DNA from: CAYQXJ01 sp964421565
GTDB taxonomy: Bacteria; Planctomycetota; Brocadiia; SM23-32
NCBI GenBank assembly: GCA_964421565.1
Contig: CAYQXJ010000002.1
Span: forward strand, 186,001-250,000
Direction of reading: 5' to 3'
DNA: 64,000 nt
Shown: piece by piece, positions 8,825-16,652 of the stretch
Layout: the number at the start of each line of letters is the position of its first letter
How positions within the stretch are numbered: the first letter of the stretch is position 1
The notes under the pieces: generated by a model
The model's database searches: none
The model's input: the letters and a program-made list of their open reading frames with translations, nothing else
Told to the model about the DNA's origin: nothing
Made by a program: the position numbers and the translations under genes

Positions 8825-8837
8825 GGGGCCAGGCCCC
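8825..8837. repeat. GC palindrome over the murF ribosome site
   Basis: GGGGCC-A-GGCCCC is a perfect 6-bp inverted repeat lying 4 bases before the murF start codon, in the short murE-murF gap. In the mRNA it could fold over the purine-rich ribosome site (AAGGGG). A regulatory role is inference only. Confidence 0.4.
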
Positions 8838-8843
8838 TTCTGT

Positions 8844-10364
8844 TCAGGCAATCTTCCGCCTGCCGGCGGGCATGTTCTCCATGATCTGCCGGACGACGAC
8901 GCGGTCGTCGAACGGGATCTTCTGTTCTGGGCCGAGGTTGAGGTACCTCTCGCAACCCCGTCCGCAGACGGCGACCATGGCACGCGGCGAGCCGGCCAGG
9001 CGCAGGGCCAGTTCAATGGCGTTGCGGCGGTCGGGCTCCACCAGCACGTTATCGCAGTCGGCGGGCAGGCCGCGGCGCATCTGCTCGATGATCTCATTGG
9101 TGCTTTCGCTGCGGCTGTTGTCGGCTGTGAAGACCGCCAGGTCAGCGCGTTCGGCCGCGATGCGGCCCATGATGGGGCGCTTGGCGGTGTCGCGCTCACC
9201 GCCGCAGCCGATCACGCACACGAGCCGGCCCCGCACGAGCGGGCGCAGGGTGGTAAGCACCTTCTGCAGCGCATCCGGCGTGTGGGCGAAATCCACACAG
9301 ACGCCGGGCAGGTCGTCTCGGCCCGGCACCTGGATGCGTTCCAGGCGGCCGGGCACGCCGGTGAAACCGCGCAGGGCCTCCTTGACGACTTCTCCGCCGA
9401 TACCGTAGGCGAACGCAGCGGTCGCGGCGGCGAGTATGTTCATGCAGTTGAAGGCACCGATCAGGCGCGTGCTGAGGCGATAGCTTTCGAACGGTGTGCG
9501 CACCAGGATTTCCATGCTCTCCATGTCCATGGAGATGATGCGCCCCTTCACGTCCGCCAGGCTGCCCATGCTGTAGCTGAGCACCTCGGCCCGCGTGGCC
9601 GCTCGGAAGTCCTGAAAGAACTCGCACTCGGCCGGCAGCACGGCCACGCTGCCGGGGGCAAGCCCCTCGAACAGCACGCGCTTCGCCCGTGCGTATGCCT
9701 CGCGCGTGCCGTGCATGTCCAGGTGGTCGCGTGTGATGTTGGTGAGAATGGCGAGGTCGAACTCGACGTCGGCCACTCGATGCTGAACCAGCGAATGGCT
9801 GCTCACCTCCATGCATGCGTCGGTGAGGCCGACCTCGAGCATGCGACGGAAGGTGGAGTGCAGCACGGTGGGATCCGGGGTGGTCAAGTCGCTGTCAAGC
9901 CAGTGGTTGCCGAGGTTGCAGCCCAGTGTGCCGATGCTTCCGGCGGGGCGGCCGGCCTCGTTCAGGATGCTGCGCAGCAGTTCTGTGGTGCTGGTCTTGC
10001 CATCGGTGCCCGTCACGCCGGCCACGTTGAGCCAGCGGCTGGGCGAGCCATTGAATCGGGCGGCCAGCGCGCTGAGCGCGCGCCGCGTGTCGGCGACCTG
10101 GATCACGGGGCAGCGAGGGTCGAAGGGCGGGCAGTCCTCGCAGACCAGTGCCACGGCTCCGTTCTCAAGGGCCGGGCTGATGAAACGGTGGCCGTCCAGC
10201 CGCGTGCCCCGTATGGCGACGTAGAGGGCGCCGGCCGTCGCCTTGCGGCTGTCATTGACGATGGCCGTGATGCGCCGGTCGGCGTAGTGATGGGTGCGTT
10301 GGGGGTTGAGCACCTCCATCAGGCCGCTCAGCGTGGCGTGGGGGGGCATCGGCGAACCGGTCAT
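8844..10364 (-). CDS. murE: UDP-MurNAc-L-Ala-D-Glu ligase MurE (probably meso-DAP adding)
   Basis: MurE adds the third residue of the stem peptide. It has 506 residues: an N-terminal UDP-binding part (VNDSRKATAGALYVAIRG), the ATP loop GTDGKTS at 119-125, the TTPDP segment, the EVSSHSL motif, and the lysine that is normally carbamylated at about 228 (YARAKRVLFE). The specificity motif is DNSRSE at 415-420. The meso-DAP type has DNPR, so the arginine that reads the DAP carboxylate is kept while proline is changed to serine. A DAP-type wall is therefore likely but not certain. The start overlaps the ftsI stop by ATGA. Confidence 0.94.
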   Translation of the reverse strand: MTGSPMPPHATLSGLMEVLNPQRTHHYADRRITAIVNDSRKATAGALYVAIRGTRLDGHRFISPALENGAVALVCEDCPPFDPRCPVIQVADTRRALSALAARFNGSPSRWLNVAGVTGTDGKTSTTELLRSILNEAGRPAGSIGTLGCNLGNHWLDSDLTTPDPTVLHSTFRRMLEVGLTDACMEVSSHSLVQHRVADVEFDLAILTNITRDHLDMHGTREAYARAKRVLFEGLAPGSVAVLPAECEFFQDFRAATRAEVLSYSMGSLADVKGRIISMDMESMEILVRTPFESYRLSTRLIGAFNCMNILAAATAAFAYGIGGEVVKEALRGFTGVPGRLERIQVPGRDDLPGVCVDFAHTPDALQKVLTTLRPLVRGRLVCVIGCGGERDTAKRPIMGRIAAERADLAVFTADNSRSESTNEIIEQMRRGLPADCDNVLVEPDRRNAIELALRLAGSPRAMVAVCGRGCERYLNLGPEQKIPFDDRVVVRQIMENMPAGRRKIA

Positions 10365-12130
10365 GTTCTCGTCTCTCCTTGCCGGGTCAGCGGCGGTGGC
10401 GGCGAAGGCGGCACCCGCATGTAGCGCAGCGTCCTGCGGATGATCTCGCGGACGGCCGGGCCGGCGGCCAGGCCGCCGTAGTAGCCGTTCTTGCTCGGCG
10501 CGCGAAGCGTTACCAGGACCACGATGCGGGGTTTCTCGGCGGGCGCGATGCCGACGAAGCTGGAGACGTAGCGTTCGTCGCTGTATCCGCGACCGTCGGC
10601 TGTGAGCATCTGGCCGGTGCCCGTTTTGCCCGCCACGCTGTATTCCTGCAGGCGCACGCGCCGGCCCGTTGCGTCCGGCAGCGAGACGACGCGCTCCAGC
10701 ATGGCCAGCATCTGGCGTGCGGCGTCGCGGCTCAGGGGATAGCCCTGGACCATCGGCCCGCCGGCCGTGTAGACCGCTTCGCCGCCACTATGAGGCACGA
10801 TGCGCTGCACGATGCGCGGCTGCAGCAGGGCGCCGTCTGCGGCGAAGACGCAGAACGCCCGCGCGACGGCGAGGGCGGTGACGGCGAGTTCGTGCCCGAA
10901 CGATACGCTCACGACGCTGTAGTTGTTCCACGAGGAGAGCGGACGTACGATGCCGCCGATCTCGCCCGGCAGCGCGATGCCGGTCGGGGCGCCGAGACCG
11001 AACTGGCGCACGGCGCTGTATAGCAGCTCCGCCCCGAGTTCCATGCCGATCTGCGCCATGCCGATGTTGCTGGAATGGGCGATGATGTCGCGCACGGGCA
11101 GCACACCGAACTCGTGCGCGTCGTGAACGGTGCGGGAGCCGATCCGCCACTCGCCGCCGTGGCAATCAAACTCGGTGGCGGGCGTGACTTTGCCCTGTTC
11201 GAGGGCCGCGCCGACCGCGATGGCCTTGAGCACCGAGCCATACTCGTATGCGTCGCTCAGCGCCGTGTTGCGCTGATGGGCGACGGGCGACGAGGCGGGC
11301 CGCTGGGGGTCGAACGACGGCCACGACGCCATGGCGAGAACGGAGCAGTCACGCGCGTCCAGCACGACGACTGCGCCGCTTTCCGGTTCGTGCTTCTCGA
11401 CCGCCGCGTCCAGCTCCTGCTCGGCGATGCTCTGCACGTAGGCGTCGAGCGTGAGGTGGATGTCGAACCCGTTGAACGCGGAGCGCTCGACCCTGTCGGC
11501 GGGGGAACGAAAGATGCGTCGGCCGCCGTCGCACAACACGGTCTCCATGCCGGGCCGCCCGCGCAACAGCTCGTCCATGGAGCGCTCGACGCCGGCCAGA
11601 CCGCGCCCGTCGATGTCGGTGAACCCGAGAACATGGGCAGCCAGGCGGCCCTGCGGGTAGAGCCGCTTCGGTTCTCTGCGCATGTGCACGCCGTCGAGGC
11701 CGAGACGTCGAACGCGTTGGGCGTCTTCGTCGGAGACCTGGCGCTTGACCCAGACGAAGTAGCAGTCCTTCTGCAGGTCGCGCTCGAGCTTCGAGCGCGA
11801 GGTGCCGAGGGCGCGGGAAAGGGCGGCTGCCACGAGCGTGGGGCTCTGGACGCCCTTGGGGTCGGCGTAGATGCTCCAGCGCTGCACGCTGACGGCGAGC
11901 AGGCGTCCCGCCCGGTCGTAGATGCGGCCCCGCCGGGCGGCGAGTTCACGGCTGACCATGTGCTGGCGGTCGGCACGCCGCTGATAGTCCTCAGCCTCGA
12001 CGATCTGGATTCTGGCGAGCTGACCGACCAGGCCCAACAGGCTGAGCATAATGACGCCGAGCGCGACTGTTGCCTTTATCCTGAGCGCTTTGCCGGCGCG
12101 GAGGTTTCGGCCCGTGGGCTCGTGCGTCAT
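10361..12130 (-). CDS. ftsI: Septal transpeptidase FtsI (class B PBP)
   Basis: FtsI is the division-specific penicillin-binding protein that crosslinks septal peptidoglycan. It has 589 residues: a short cytosolic tail, a membrane segment at about 20-42, the PBP dimer domain (RRGRIYDRAGRLLA), and the transpeptidase domain. The active-site triad is complete: SVLK with nucleophile Ser299 and Lys302, SSN at 353-355, and KTGTG from 502. The residue before the nucleophilic GS is Tyr (EYGSVLK) where Pro is usual. No C-terminal PASTA domain is visible. The ATG follows a GAGGAGG ribosome site, 45 bp after ftsL. Confidence 0.96.
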   Translation of the reverse strand: MTHEPTGRNLRAGKALRIKATVALGVIMLSLLGLVGQLARIQIVEAEDYQRRADRQHMVSRELAARRGRIYDRAGRLLAVSVQRWSIYADPKGVQSPTLVAAALSRALGTSRSKLERDLQKDCYFVWVKRQVSDEDAQRVRRLGLDGVHMRREPKRLYPQGRLAAHVLGFTDIDGRGLAGVERSMDELLRGRPGMETVLCDGGRRIFRSPADRVERSAFNGFDIHLTLDAYVQSIAEQELDAAVEKHEPESGAVVVLDARDCSVLAMASWPSFDPQRPASSPVAHQRNTALSDAYEYGSVLKAIAVGAALEQGKVTPATEFDCHGGEWRIGSRTVHDAHEFGVLPVRDIIAHSSNIGMAQIGMELGAELLYSAVRQFGLGAPTGIALPGEIGGIVRPLSSWNNYSVVSVSFGHELAVTALAVARAFCVFAADGALLQPRIVQRIVPHSGGEAVYTAGGPMVQGYPLSRDAARQMLAMLERVVSLPDATGRRVRLQEYSVAGKTGTGQMLTADGRGYSDERYVSSFVGIAPAEKPRIVVLVTLRAPSKNGYYGGLAAGPAVREIIRRTLRYMRVPPSPPPPLTRQGETRT

Positions 12131-12175
12131 GTGCGCCTCCTCGAGGCGGTGTCAGTGCGTGTTGTTGATGCGGCT

Positions 12176-12502
12176 TTACCAGCCAGGTACGCGGGCGACG
12201 GCCAACGGCGGGTCCTGGGGTTCGGGTTGTGTGGCTTCTGCAAGTGCGCTCTCCGCCAGATGCGGCGGCTGCTCCAGCAGGTCGAGCCCGAGCCATTCGA
12301 CCAGGGCCGTGATGCGCTGCGGGCTCTTCAGCTTGCTGAGGTGCGCCCGGTACATGTCGCAACGGTACTGCTGCTGGGCGACGGCTTCCTTCAGCTCCTG
12401 CACGCGGTATCCGGTGCGGCGCAGTCGCGCGCCCTGCCATGCGACGGCGAGGGCGAGCGCCGTGGCCAACGCCAGCACGTAGATTGTCTTGCCCGTGGTC
12501 AT
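12176..12502 (-). CDS. ftsL: Cell division protein FtsL-like
   Basis: This small bitopic protein of 108 residues has a short N-tail, one membrane segment at about residues 7-23, and a predicted coiled coil (VQELKEAVAQQQYRCDMYRAH) followed by a short tail rich in Pro and Gln. This is the FtsL/leucine-zipper architecture, and its place between rsmH and ftsI is diagnostic of ftsL even though the sequence is poorly conserved. The start has a good GGAGGAG ribosome site, 13 bp after rsmH. In well-studied systems FtsL pairs with FtsB to activate FtsWI. Confidence 0.82.
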   Translation of the reverse strand: MTTGKTIYVLALATALALAVAWQGARLRRTGYRVQELKEAVAQQQYRCDMYRAHLSKLKSPQRITALVEWLGLDLLEQPPHLAESALAEATQPEPQDPPLAVARVPGW

Positions 12503-12515
12503 TTGCTCCTCCGTT

Positions 12516-13451
12516 TCATTTGCGACGACATGCGCGCAACTGGGCGCTGCGGGCCCTGGGGTTGCGCGCGACCTCCTGGTCCGTTGGCTTGATAGGGGCC
12601 GGTCGGATCAGCTCGATCAGGCCCTCGGCGACCTGCTCGGCCCAGGCACGTTTCACGCGTCGGGCCTCGAGGCTGTGATAGGTCAGCACGGCGGCCCGCC
12701 CACCGCTGCTCAGCACGTGGGGGATCATCCGCAGCAGCAGGTCCAGCTCCTCCATCTCGCGGTTGACGCATATCCGCAGCGCCATCATCACCCGGGTAGC
12801 GGGATGGATGCGCCAGCTCTGGCCGCGGCGGCTGCGGCGGGCATATACCTGCTTGACCAGCTCGGCCAGCTCCGTGGTGGTTTCGATCGGCGCCTGCTCG
12901 CGCTGCTCGACGATGCGGGAGGCGATCTGCTCGGCGTAGCGTTCCTCGCCGAATTGCCGGAAGATTCGGGCCAGTTCCTGCTGCGACGCCGAGTTGACGA
13001 CCTGGCGCGCGTCCGGCGTGGCGGCGGGGTCGTAGCGCATGTCGAGCGGGGCGGTGACGCCGAAGGAGAAGCCGCGTTCCGGCCGGTCGAGCTGATGAGT
13101 GCCGATGCCGAGGTCGGCGAGCACGATGTCGAACCGGGTCAGCCCTTCGTCGGTGAGCAGGCGGGGCAGTTCGCTGAAGCGAGCCCGCAGCAGGCGGCAG
13201 GGACAGGTTGCGGCGGCCTGTAGCCGGCGGGAGGCTGCCTGCAGCGCCTGGGGGTCGGCGTCCGCGCCGACCAGCAGGCCCTCTTCCCCTATCCGCTTAC
13301 AAAGGGCGAGCGCGTGGCCGGCGGTGCCGAAGGTTACGTCGAGGACGGCATCGCCGGGGCGGGGGTCGAGCACATCGAGGACCTGCCGCACCATGACCGG
13401 TTCGTGGATGGGTCCGTCCGCCGGTGATGAAGCGTTGAGCAAGGCGGCCAT
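12516..13451 (-). CDS. rsmH: 16S rRNA m4C1402 methyltransferase RsmH (MraW)
   Basis: RsmH methylates N4 of C1402 in 16S rRNA. It has 311 residues from the chosen ATG; another ATG 30 bp upstream would add ten. Family motifs are HEPVMVRQVL, the SAM loop DVTFGTAGHALAL (DGTxGxGGHS in most homologues), DIVLADLGIGTHQLDRPERGFSF, the PLDMR motif, and the end segment LTYHSLEARRVK. Neither start has a strong ribosome site; the inner one matches the usual protein length. The end (RNPRARSAQLRACRR) is typical. Confidence 0.94.
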   Translation of the reverse strand: MAALLNASSPADGPIHEPVMVRQVLDVLDPRPGDAVLDVTFGTAGHALALCKRIGEEGLLVGADADPQALQAASRRLQAAATCPCRLLRARFSELPRLLTDEGLTRFDIVLADLGIGTHQLDRPERGFSFGVTAPLDMRYDPAATPDARQVVNSASQQELARIFRQFGEERYAEQIASRIVEQREQAPIETTTELAELVKQVYARRSRRGQSWRIHPATRVMMALRICVNREMEELDLLLRMIPHVLSSGGRAAVLTYHSLEARRVKRAWAEQVAEGLIELIRPAPIKPTDQEVARNPRARSAQLRACRRK

Positions 13452-13511
13452 TTTCCGTGACGGCAGCTCAAGGAGAAGCATACGCGATCCCGTGCGCTAC
13501 GATGCCTGGTG

Positions 13512-14102
13512 CTACGAGTGTTCATCGCCCTCGGGGGCGTCCTCTGGCTGGGCGGAAGGACCGGCTGTGTAAACCGGGTTCAGCAGGTCCGGCGCAGCGG
13601 CTTCAAATGCCTCCAGGTCCTCCAGCGCCCTGCGTTCCTGCAAGTCACTACGGCTCAGCGCGAGCCAGTGATTCTGCGCGACCAGCGTTACCTGACCCGC
13701 TTGCTCGCCCAGGTCGGCGTGCTCGCGCAGGCCGTCGGGTATGAGGAAGCGGTTCTGCTTGTCGGATTCGACGAAGCGCATCCGGTAGTAGAAGTAGTCG
13801 CGCGCCCTGCGGACCACCCGGGGGTCCATGCCGGGCGGTGGGTTCTCGAAACGGTCGATGGCCAGATGGATGTTGGCGGCGGGGTAGAGGAAGACGCGCT
13901 TCTGAGTGCCGGGCACGAAGTAGAGGGCGAGACGCTCGAACGGAGCGGTTGCGCCGGCCGTGTCGTGAGCCACCCGGCCGATCTCCCGCTGCAGGGCGCC
14001 GGCCAGCTCATCCGGCAGCCGGAAACGCCCGCGCTCGTCGAGACTCAGCGTCTCCTGATAGCCGAACAGCCGCACGAGTTGAGGCTGATCGGTGTCGCCC
14101 AT
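13512..14102 (-). CDS. mraZ: MraZ, dcw-cluster transcriptional regulator
   Basis: MraZ is a DNA-binding protein made of two AbrB/SpoVT-like swapped-hairpin domains that represses its own dcw operon. Both copies of the signature are visible: SLDERGRFRLPDEL near residue 20 and SDKQNRFLIPDGLREHADL near residue 115. At 196 residues it is longer than the E. coli protein (152) because of an N-terminal extension and an acidic C-terminal tail. The ATG at 14102 has an AGG seven bases upstream. A second ATG at 14123 would add seven residues. It is the first gene of the dcw operon. Confidence 0.92.
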   Translation of the reverse strand: MGDTDQPQLVRLFGYQETLSLDERGRFRLPDELAGALQREIGRVAHDTAGATAPFERLALYFVPGTQKRVFLYPAANIHLAIDRFENPPPGMDPRVVRRARDYFYYRMRFVESDKQNRFLIPDGLREHADLGEQAGQVTLVAQNHWLALSRSDLQERRALEDLEAFEAAAPDLLNPVYTAGPSAQPEDAPEGDEHS

Positions 14103-14241
14103 TTGTTTACCTGAAGCGCCCATTGATATATGTATAATCCCCTATCAGCCCCGTTATTCCGGGCAGGATTGCTCATAATCCACTGCTATATAAGGAGTAC
14201 CAGCCATCATGTTGTCCATATACCTTACTAAGACGCTAAGA

Positions 14242-14270
14242 ATACTAACCCCTGGTCGGCGGTCTGTCAA
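14242..14270 (-). promoter_or_regulatory. Promoter of the dcw operon
   Basis: On the minus strand TTGACA (14265-14270) is followed after 17 bases by TAGTAT (14242-14247). Predicted transcription would start near 14235 and give a leader of roughly 130 bases before mraZ. No other comparable promoter was seen upstream of mraZ, so the thirteen-gene run is probably read mainly from here. Confidence 0.6.
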
Positions 14271-14309
14271 GGGGTTTTTTCCCGAAAAGGGTGGCTTTTT
14301 CGGACCGCC
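14258..14309. repeat. Inverted repeat spanning the dcw -35 region
   Basis: GGCGGTC (14258-14264) and GACCGCC (14303-14309) form perfect 7-bp arms about 38 bp apart. The left arm lies in the -35/-10 spacer of the dcw promoter and T-rich tracts lie between the arms. It could be an operator with two half sites. It does not resemble the repeated TGGG boxes described for MraZ. Confidence 0.35.
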
Positions 14310-14384
14310 GATCCACCGGATGCCTGCCTGGAACGGCACGGAGGCCCCGGACGCAAGTGAAGGGACCCCACGGCCCGGGAACGC

Positions 14385-14417
14385 CATACATATTGAACAA
14401 GCCATATGTTCAGTATG
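14385..14417. repeat. AT-rich interrupted palindrome
   Basis: CATAC-ATAT-TGAAC, a nine-base centre, then GTTCA-GTATG. Ten bases of each arm pair, with a four-base bulge in the left arm. It stands out as an AT-rich island in GC-rich DNA between the divergent dcw and ruvX promoters, and may be a protein-binding site. Confidence 0.35.
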
Positions 14418-14596
14418 ATTGAAGGTGGCTTGGAGAATCTGCGGAAAAAGCCGACTCGGGGCAGTTTCAGTTGACGCGAGGTGCGGTTTTCTGCCTCTCC
14501 CGTCGCCACCCATCCGTTGCACATCCGTTTCGGCTGGGCTCCCTTTCCCCCGAGCCGTCGTGCTCGGCCAGGGGTTCGCCGCGAGTGGGCGGGGCG

Positions 14597-14605
14597 TGTT
14601 ACAAT
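14597..14605 (+). promoter_or_regulatory. Extended -10 promoter of ruvX
   Basis: TGTTACAAT is an extended -10 element (TGnTACAAT). No good -35 is visible. Transcription would start about 50 bases before the ruvX start codon. Confidence 0.4.
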
Positions 14606-14663
14606 CCTGGGAGCGACCTGCCGGGCGATGTGGCCCGGCCCCTCTGCACGAACGGAGCGAACC

Positions 14664-15062
14664 GTGATCATCATGGCCCTGGACTACGGGGAACGGCGGA
14701 TCGGTGCGGCCGTCTGCGACGAACTCCAGGTCGCCGCTCACCCCTTGCCGACCATTGAGCGCACCGGCGCGGAGATGGAGCAGATACGCTCAGTGGTGGA
14801 GGAACGGGGCATCCAACGGATTGTCGTCGGCCTGCCCATACGCATGGACGGCACGGAGGGACGGGCTGCGAGGAAGGTGCGGGGCTTTGTGAAGGGGCTG
14901 CGCAAGGAACTGCCGGACGTGGAGATCGTCACGGTGGATGAACGCCTGAGTTCGGCGCAGGCCCATCGCGCGCTCAGCGAGATGGGGGCAGGCATGCGTC
15001 AGAGGCGCGACAGCGTCGACGGCATGGCGGCGCAGATCATTCTGCAGCGTTACCTCCGGTGA
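14664..15062 (+). CDS. ruvX: Holliday-junction resolvase-like / pre-16S rRNA nuclease RuvX (YqgF)
   Basis: YqgF/RuvX is an RNase H-fold protein needed for 16S rRNA 5' maturation and also annotated as a putative Holliday-junction resolvase. It has 132 residues. Motifs include ALDYGERRIGAA with the first catalytic Asp, VVGLPIRMDGTEG, TVDERLSSAQAHRAL with the central acidic pair, and VDGMAAQIILQRYL with the last Asp. The GTG at 14664 is chosen because GGAG lies six bases upstream; the ATG nine bases later is the alternative. The long upstream open frame shows no family similarity. It appears to be a single-gene unit. Confidence 0.93.
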   Translation: MIIMALDYGERRIGAAVCDELQVAAHPLPTIERTGAEMEQIRSVVEERGIQRIVVGLPIRMDGTEGRAARKVRGFVKGLRKELPDVEIVTVDERLSSAQAHRALSEMGAGMRQRRDSVDGMAAQIILQRYLR

Positions 15063-15518
15063 GGCCATAATCAACTGACCGTACACAAAGTGCGTAGGTG
15101 CGCACGTACCCCTACAGTGGGCGTAGACGCAGGAGGTGAGGGCCGTGCAGATTTCCGAGTTTGAGTAGTGCCGACCGAAGCTGTGCGACGAGCACTGCGA
15201 CGGGAGGCAATGCGAAGAAATCGGGAAAGCGGCTTGACATTGCCTCGACGCTCTGGGGGTGGATGACTTGGAGCTGCCATGACCGCAGACTGGCTGCGCG
15301 GCGCGTGTCCTCGCTCGACGTACTCTCACTCGCACAGTCTCGCTCTTCCCCGCGTTGCTCGCTTACGTCTGCGGCCCCGGAGGCTTCGGGCTGCACAGGT
15401 TCCACTATACGCACGGCATGTTTGATATGTAGTCTCACGGTGGTCAAGGCGCGCTCTGCGCAGCCCTCGCCTGGGCGCCTGGAGGCTCGGGGTTGCTGAG
15501 CGGGCGAGAGTTGTCCCT
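15063..15518. other. 456-bp region with no recognisable gene
   Basis: It lies between the ends of ruvX and the ROK kinase. Short ORFs exist on both strands, but none has convincing codon use or homology that I recognise. A strong ribosome-site-like AGGAGGTGA at about 15132, followed by a GTG and seven codons, and a second GGGAGG-ATG reading 18 codons (start near 15210) are visible. TTGACA at 15234-15239 has no matching -10. I could not match any standard structural RNA (SRP RNA, tmRNA, RNase P). Confidence 0.5.
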
Positions 15519-16466
15519 TCAGCCGAGCATGGCGCAGCGGGCGGCGCCGATGATGCCGGCGTCGTCGGGAAGCTCGGACACTCGGACCCTGACCTCTCGT
15601 TGGGAGGCCGCCATGGTGCGCTTGCGCGCCTCCTGTCTCAGGGGGGTCATCAGCATTTCGCCGGCTGCCGTGACTCCGCCGCTGAAGGCGATGATGGCCG
15701 GGTTGAGCAGATGCATCAGGTTGCTGACGGCCACCCCAAGATATCGGCCGGTCTGCTCTATGTTCTGCCGGGCGACTGCGTCGCCGTCGAGGGCGGCCCG
15801 ATAGATGTCGGCGGCCGTCAACTCGTCCAGTATGCCGGCAAGTGAGGAGTCAGCGCCCCCGCGCACGGTCTCTCGCAGACGGCGCACCATTGCCGTGGCG
15901 CTGGCGTATGCTTCTATGCACCCGTGGTTGCCGCAGCCGCAGAGCGGGCCGTCTGGATTGATGCTGACGTGGCCGAGTTCCCCCGCCACGCCGCTGACGC
16001 CGTGCCAGACCCTTCCGTCGAGCACGATGCCGCCGCCGATGCCTGTCCCCAGGGTAAGCAGCACCAGCGACGTGGCCTGGCGTCCTGCGCCGAGCCAGCT
16101 CTCGGCGAGCGCGGCGGCGTTGGCGTCGTTCTCCAGTGCGACGGGCAGCTGCAGCCGATCGCTGACCATCTGCCTGAGCGGCGCGTTGTTGAGCAGCGGC
16201 AGATTCGGCGAGAACTCGACCACGCCGGCGCGCAGGTTCAGGGTGCCCGGGCTGCCCACACCGACGCCGCTCAGCTCGTGCGGGCGGAGGTCTGCCCCCT
16301 GGGCACATTCGATCACGCCGCGGCAGACTCTGTCGGCGACGGCCTCGGCGCCGCGCTCGGCGTGGGTGGCGAGCCGGTGCCGGCGCACCACCTGCCCTGT
16401 GGTTGTGACGAGGCCGACTTTGATGTAGGTGCCGCCGAGGTCCACACCGGCGGTCAGTGTCGCCAT
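15519..16466 (-). CDS. ROK-family sugar kinase (glucokinase-like)
   Basis: This cytosolic ATP-dependent kinase phosphorylates a hexose or amino sugar at C6; glucose or N-acetylglucosamine/-mannosamine are the usual ROK substrates. It has 315 residues. It carries the phosphate loop GVDLGGTYIKVGLV, the ROK segment LENDANAAALAE, GTGIGGGIV, and the zinc-binding CGCGNHGCIEAYAS with three Cys and the catalytic-site Glu. The ATG at 16466 has a GGGGAGG ribosome site and removes a spurious upstream extension. It is a single-gene unit with its own consensus promoter at 16588-16616 and a leader of about 115 bases containing a GCGGGC-GAT-GCCCGC hairpin. The exact sugar cannot be read from sequence. Confidence 0.9.
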   Translation of the reverse strand: MATLTAGVDLGGTYIKVGLVTTTGQVVRRHRLATHAERGAEAVADRVCRGVIECAQGADLRPHELSGVGVGSPGTLNLRAGVVEFSPNLPLLNNAPLRQMVSDRLQLPVALENDANAAALAESWLGAGRQATSLVLLTLGTGIGGGIVLDGRVWHGVSGVAGELGHVSINPDGPLCGCGNHGCIEAYASATAMVRRLRETVRGGADSSLAGILDELTAADIYRAALDGDAVARQNIEQTGRYLGVAVSNLMHLLNPAIIAFSGGVTAAGEMLMTPLRQEARKRTMAASQREVRVRVSELPDDAGIIGAARCAMLG

Positions 16467-16587
16467 GGCAGCCTCCCCTTTATGTATGTACTGTAATGAA
16501 TATGCGGGCGGGGCGCGCGCGGGCATCGCCCGCAGGCCGGCGCATTGAACCTTCGGCTCCTGCCATTTAGGGTAAATGCGCGGGCGG

Positions 16588-16616
16588 ATTGTAGAGTTCG
16601 CCGCCTGCACTGTCAA
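16588..16616 (-). promoter_or_regulatory. Consensus promoter of the ROK kinase gene
   Basis: On the minus strand TTGACA (16611-16616), a 17-base spacer and TACAAT (16588-16593). This is close to perfect sigma70 consensus. Confidence 0.7.
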
Positions 16617-16652
16617 CGCCGATTACGGCAGCAACGTGGGCTAGCGAGGATC

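Larger units (their letters stand above)
14124..14663. other. Divergent mraZ-ruvX intergenic region
   Basis: About 540 bp, clearly richer in A and T around 14120-14260 and 14380-14425 than the flanking genes. It holds the dcw promoter on the minus strand, a likely ruvX promoter on the plus strand, and two interrupted inverted repeats, all listed separately. A possible 21-codon leader ORF on the minus strand (14154-14219, preceded by TAAGG) and a 69-codon plus-strand ORF (14209-14418) could be read, but neither has supporting evidence. Confidence 0.6.

Noticed and set aside
2041..13500. CRISPR array, IS element or phage gene within the operons
   Set aside because: No regularly spaced repeats, transposase motifs or integrase motifs were seen anywhere in the window.
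14209..14418. 69-codon plus-strand ORF with TAAGGAG upstream in the mraZ-ruvX gap
   Set aside because: It has a plausible ribosome site, but the product is low in character and the frame crosses the dcw promoter and its inverted repeat. No promoter of its own was found.
15112..15447. 111-codon minus-strand ORF and 112-codon plus-strand ORF (15161-15499) in the ruvX-ROK gap
   Set aside because: Starts are TTG or lack ribosome sites, third-position base use does not resemble neighbouring genes, and no motif is recognisable.
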